DNA from: Clostridiales bacterium | GTDB lineage: Bacteria > Bacillota > Clostridia > Tissierellales > Sedimentibacteraceae | Length of the DNA stretch: 7,608 bases | Direction of reading: 5' to 3' | Assembly (NCBI GenBank): GCA_003457065.1 | Contig: DMJQ01000012.1 | Location: forward strand, 3,243-10,850 | Part shown: in pieces, positions 5,692 to 7,608 of the stretch | Numbering within the stretch: position 1 is the stretch's first letter | Layout: every line of letters starts with the position of its first letter | Position numbers and translations under genes: made by a program | The notes under the pieces: generated by a model | What the model saw: the letters and a program-made list of their open reading frames with translations, nothing else | What the model was told of the DNA's origin: nothing | Databases searched by the model: none

Positions 5692-7338
5692 TTATGCCGT
5701 TACTTCTTCTGTCTGTATAATGTCCAAATGTTTCAGTGCCTCAATTGCATCCCAGAATATGAGCCGGCTTCCTATCAGATCAGTCATGCCTGAACGGTCG
5801 AACATTTCTTTTACGCTTGGCTGAATGCCGCAGAATAAAATGTTGGTTCCGCCTTCGGAAATTTCAGATACCACTTCCCTGAATTCGCTCACCGCAGATT
5901 CATCTATAGTGGTGACTGCTCTCATTGATATTATAATATTTTCCGTATCGTCAGCATATTCAGTCAACAACTTCAGCTTCTCTCTTGTCACAAAGAAAAG
6001 CGGACCTGTCAGATAAGCTATTTTTGTATTAGAATGATTGTCGGAAACTCCGTGTCCCTTTATTCTCTTTGTGTCCACAGGACTTACATCAACTTTAAGT
6101 TCAGAATTTTTAGCCACATAAATCATGATTCCCAAAAATACACCTATCAATATGGCTATGGTCAGGTCAAACATTACTGTTGCCGCCATTGTTACCACAA
6201 ATTCTATTATTGCTGTTCCAAACTTCTTATTAAATATATACTTGATTTCACGCCACTCATTCATTCTCCACGCCGTAACCATCAGCACTCCCGCAAGAGC
6301 TGCCAGCGGAATTTCAGACATCACGGAGCCGAACAGAAACATCGAAGCAAGCAGCCCCACAGAATGTATTACACTCACCATGCGCGTCTGTCCCCCTGAC
6401 TTAATAGCAACACTTGTACGTGCTATTGCCGCTGTAGCAGGAACACCTCCGAAAAAAGGAATTATCATATTTCCTATTCCCTGCGCCATTAATTCTCTGT
6501 CAGCATTAAGTTTTTCGTTTTTCATTTTTCCCGCCGACGCGCCGCACAAAAGACTCTCAATCATGCCCAGCATGGCAATGCTCACTGCCGGACTCAACAA
6601 ATTAGTAATGTTTGATAATGTAATAGTACTGAAAGCAAGCCTGTTTTCTGAGAGCAATGTCCTCGGAATGTCTCCGACAACGCTGACCGGCAGTTTCAGA
6701 ATCCAGTTCACCGCCAGTGCGATTATGATGCCAGCCAGTGACGAAGGAAATCTGGCATTCCATTTCTTCGGCCATACGACCATTATTAAGATCACCAGGA
6801 CTCCGAACATTACAGCATATAAGTTCGGCGAGAAACCCAGCGTACCGTAAGACAGCAGTTTCTGCAGCGCATTTTCTCCCTGTGATGTTGTCCCAAAAAA
6901 ATTATCAATCTGGCCAAGAGCAATAATTATTGCGATTCCTGATGTAAATCCCGTAACAACGGGAGATGGTATAAATGTTACCAGCTTTCCGAAACGGAGA
7001 GCCGCTGCTATAAGTAAAATTACTCCGGATAAAAATCCTGCCAGCAAAACACCGTCAATTCCGTTTTTCATTGCCAGCGACATTAATATTGCAGACATGG
7101 CTCCGGTTGGCCCCGATATTTGATATGAAGCACCAGATAATCCGCCTATTAAAATACCCGCTATAATTGCAGTTATAAGACCTGCCGCAGCATCCGCACC
7201 CGAGCTGACGCCGAAAGCCAGTGCCAGCGGCAATGCTACTGCCGTAACCGTCAGGCCCGCCATAGCATCCTGTGTAAATTTTTTGCTGTTGTAGCCTTTG
7301 AATTCAAGCTTTAAATCTTGAAAATACTGTTTAATCAT
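5692..7338 (-). CDS. SulP-family inorganic anion transporter with STAS domain
   Basis: This 548-residue protein has the full SLC26/SulP layout. A membrane domain at about 20-408 contains DAMAGLTVTAVALPLALAFG (24-43), SGPTGAMSA (75-83) and the conserved stretch from ELMAQGIGN through GGVPATAAIARTS to SGGQTRM (282-320). A cytoplasmic STAS domain follows at about 435-540, with the ID-E-S-A-V segment (478-483) at the position of the regulatory loop in anti-sigma-factor-antagonist folds. The family carries sulfate, bicarbonate, chloride or dicarboxylates. No sulfate-assimilation or carbon-fixation genes are nearby, so the substrate is open. The start is supported by GGAGA on the - strand (7345-7349), 6 nt before the ATG. 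The gene is monocistronic within the window, convergent with the small cysteine-rich gene, with a shared terminator. Length and motifs look intact. Confidence 0.94.
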   Translation of the reverse strand: MIKQYFQDLKLEFKGYNSKKFTQDAMAGLTVTAVALPLALAFGVSSGADAAAGLITAIIAGILIGGLSGASYQISGPTGAMSAILMSLAMKNGIDGVLLAGFLSGVILLIAAALRFGKLVTFIPSPVVTGFTSGIAIIIALGQIDNFFGTTSQGENALQKLLSYGTLGFSPNLYAVMFGVLVILIMVVWPKKWNARFPSSLAGIIIALAVNWILKLPVSVVGDIPRTLLSENRLAFSTITLSNITNLLSPAVSIAMLGMIESLLCGASAGKMKNEKLNADRELMAQGIGNMIIPFFGGVPATAAIARTSVAIKSGGQTRMVSVIHSVGLLASMFLFGSVMSEIPLAALAGVLMVTAWRMNEWREIKYIFNKKFGTAIIEFVVTMAATVMFDLTIAILIGVFLGIMIYVAKNSELKVDVSPVDTKRIKGHGVSDNHSNTKIAYLTGPLFFVTREKLKLLTEYADDTENIIISMRAVTTIDESAVSEFREVVSEISEGGTNILFCGIQPSVKEMFDRSGMTDLIGSRLIFWDAIEALKHLDIIQTEEVTA

Positions 7339-7359
7339 TTAAAGTCTCCATATGTAATA

Positions 7360-7387
7360 TTATGATACTAAGATAATGATATCATAA
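7360..7387. repeat. Inverted repeat overlapping the SulP promoter
   Basis: TTATGATA (7360-7367) and TATCATAA (7380-7387) are perfect 8-bp arms 12 bp apart. A 10-bp palindrome, ATGATATCAT (7376-7385), overlaps the right arm and the -10. The position between the -10 and the start of the transcript would suit a repressor operator, but no regulator is encoded nearby and the AT-rich composition raises the chance of coincidence. Confidence 0.4.
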
Positions 7388-7404
7388 ACACCTGCGGCAC
7401 ACAA
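7376..7404 (-). promoter_or_regulatory. Candidate promoter of the SulP gene
   Basis: On the - strand, TTGTGT (7404-7399) and TATCAT (7381-7376) are 17 bp apart, with a TG extended element directly upstream of the -10. The -35 matches at three of six positions and the -10 at five of six. The start would lie near 7370, leaving a leader of about 30 nt. Confidence 0.55.
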
Positions 7405-7504
7405 CAGATATCGCATAATAACCGTTGAATTTTCAAGGCTTTCTTAGGCAAACATTCTCATTTTGCCATCAGAAAAATATGTCTTCCCATTTTTGAAAAA
7501 TTTA

Positions 7505-7526
7505 AAGGCAGCCGTTGCCGGCTGCC
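7505..7526 (-). terminator. Intrinsic terminator of the right-edge gene
   Basis: GGCAGCCG (7507-7514) pairs with CGGCTGCC (7519-7526), a perfect GC-rich 8-bp stem with loop TTGC. On the - strand it is followed by TTTAAATTTTT, a broken T-tract. It lies 5 nt downstream of the stop codon of the - strand gene at the window edge. Between it and the SulP promoter (7405-7504) I see only AT-rich spacer. Confidence 0.75.
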
Positions 7527-7531
7527 CCATA

Positions 7532-7608
7532 CTATTTATTTTTTATCTGCTCTAATCTTTCAAGCACCTTATCCATCATCGACTGATATTTTTCAAGCTT
7601 CTCTTTTT
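7532..7608 (-). CDS. C-terminal end of an unidentified - strand gene
   Basis: Only the last 24 codons and a TAG stop (7534-7532) are in the window. The peptide is highly charged and helical, with a heptad-like spacing of hydrophobic residues (L, Y, M, V, L, L, I), and it ends in IKNK. This suggests a coiled-coil tail. The fit of the open frame to the terminator 5 nt downstream supports a real gene end. The fragment is too short to assign a family. Confidence 0.6.
   Translation of the reverse strand, partial: KEKLEKYQSMMDKVLERLEQIKNK

Noticed and set aside
6125..6850. A 241-codon + strand frame inside the SulP gene
   Set aside because: It is antisense to a gene with complete family motifs, and its translation has no recognisable domain or suitable ribosome site.
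1..7608. CRISPR arrays, tRNA or rRNA genes, transposases and phage genes
   Set aside because: No regularly spaced repeats, cloverleaf-like sequences or mobile-element coding motifs were seen on either strand.

Overview
The window suggests a low-GC Clostridia-type bacterium (Bacillota). The reasons are AT-rich spacers, strong AGGAGG-like ribosome binding sites, consensus -35/-10 promoters, intrinsic terminators with U-tracts, and a purine riboswitch ahead of a purine permease. No 16S or other marker gene is present, so the genus cannot be named.

Layout. (1) Positions 1-3316 hold the end of a tightly packed + strand MacAB-type efflux operon. It consists of a 5'-truncated periplasmic-adaptor-like protein with four lipoyl half-motifs, an ABC ATPase that overlaps it by 4 nt, and a MacB/FtsX-type permease. 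(2) Positions 3317-3665 are a regulated leader: a promoter, a guanine-class purine riboswitch and an intrinsic terminator, then a possible second promoter. They precede an AzgA/PbuG-like purine permease (3666-5123). (3) Positions 5124-5450 have no credible gene but are dense in inverted repeats. A terminator hairpin is nested inside a larger alternative foldback, followed by an imperfect T6-containing repeat, a second long foldback and a strong extended -10 promoter. (4) Positions 5451-5603 encode a 50-residue four-cysteine protein that looks like a stand-alone transcription unit. (5) A bidirectional terminator at 5644-5681 separates it from a convergent SulP-family anion transporter with a C-terminal STAS domain (7338-5692, - strand), which has its own promoter. 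(6) At the right edge are the last 24 codons of another - strand gene and its terminator.

Functionally this is a run of independent membrane-transport units: ATP-driven efflux, guanine-regulated purine uptake, and anion transport. The best-supported regulatory element is the guanine riboswitch, in which all the expected ligand-contact positions can be identified. I see no convincing evidence of a wholly new multi-gene system. The most unusual items are the internally duplicated adaptor, the competing-foldback region after the purine permease, and the small cysteine-rich protein.
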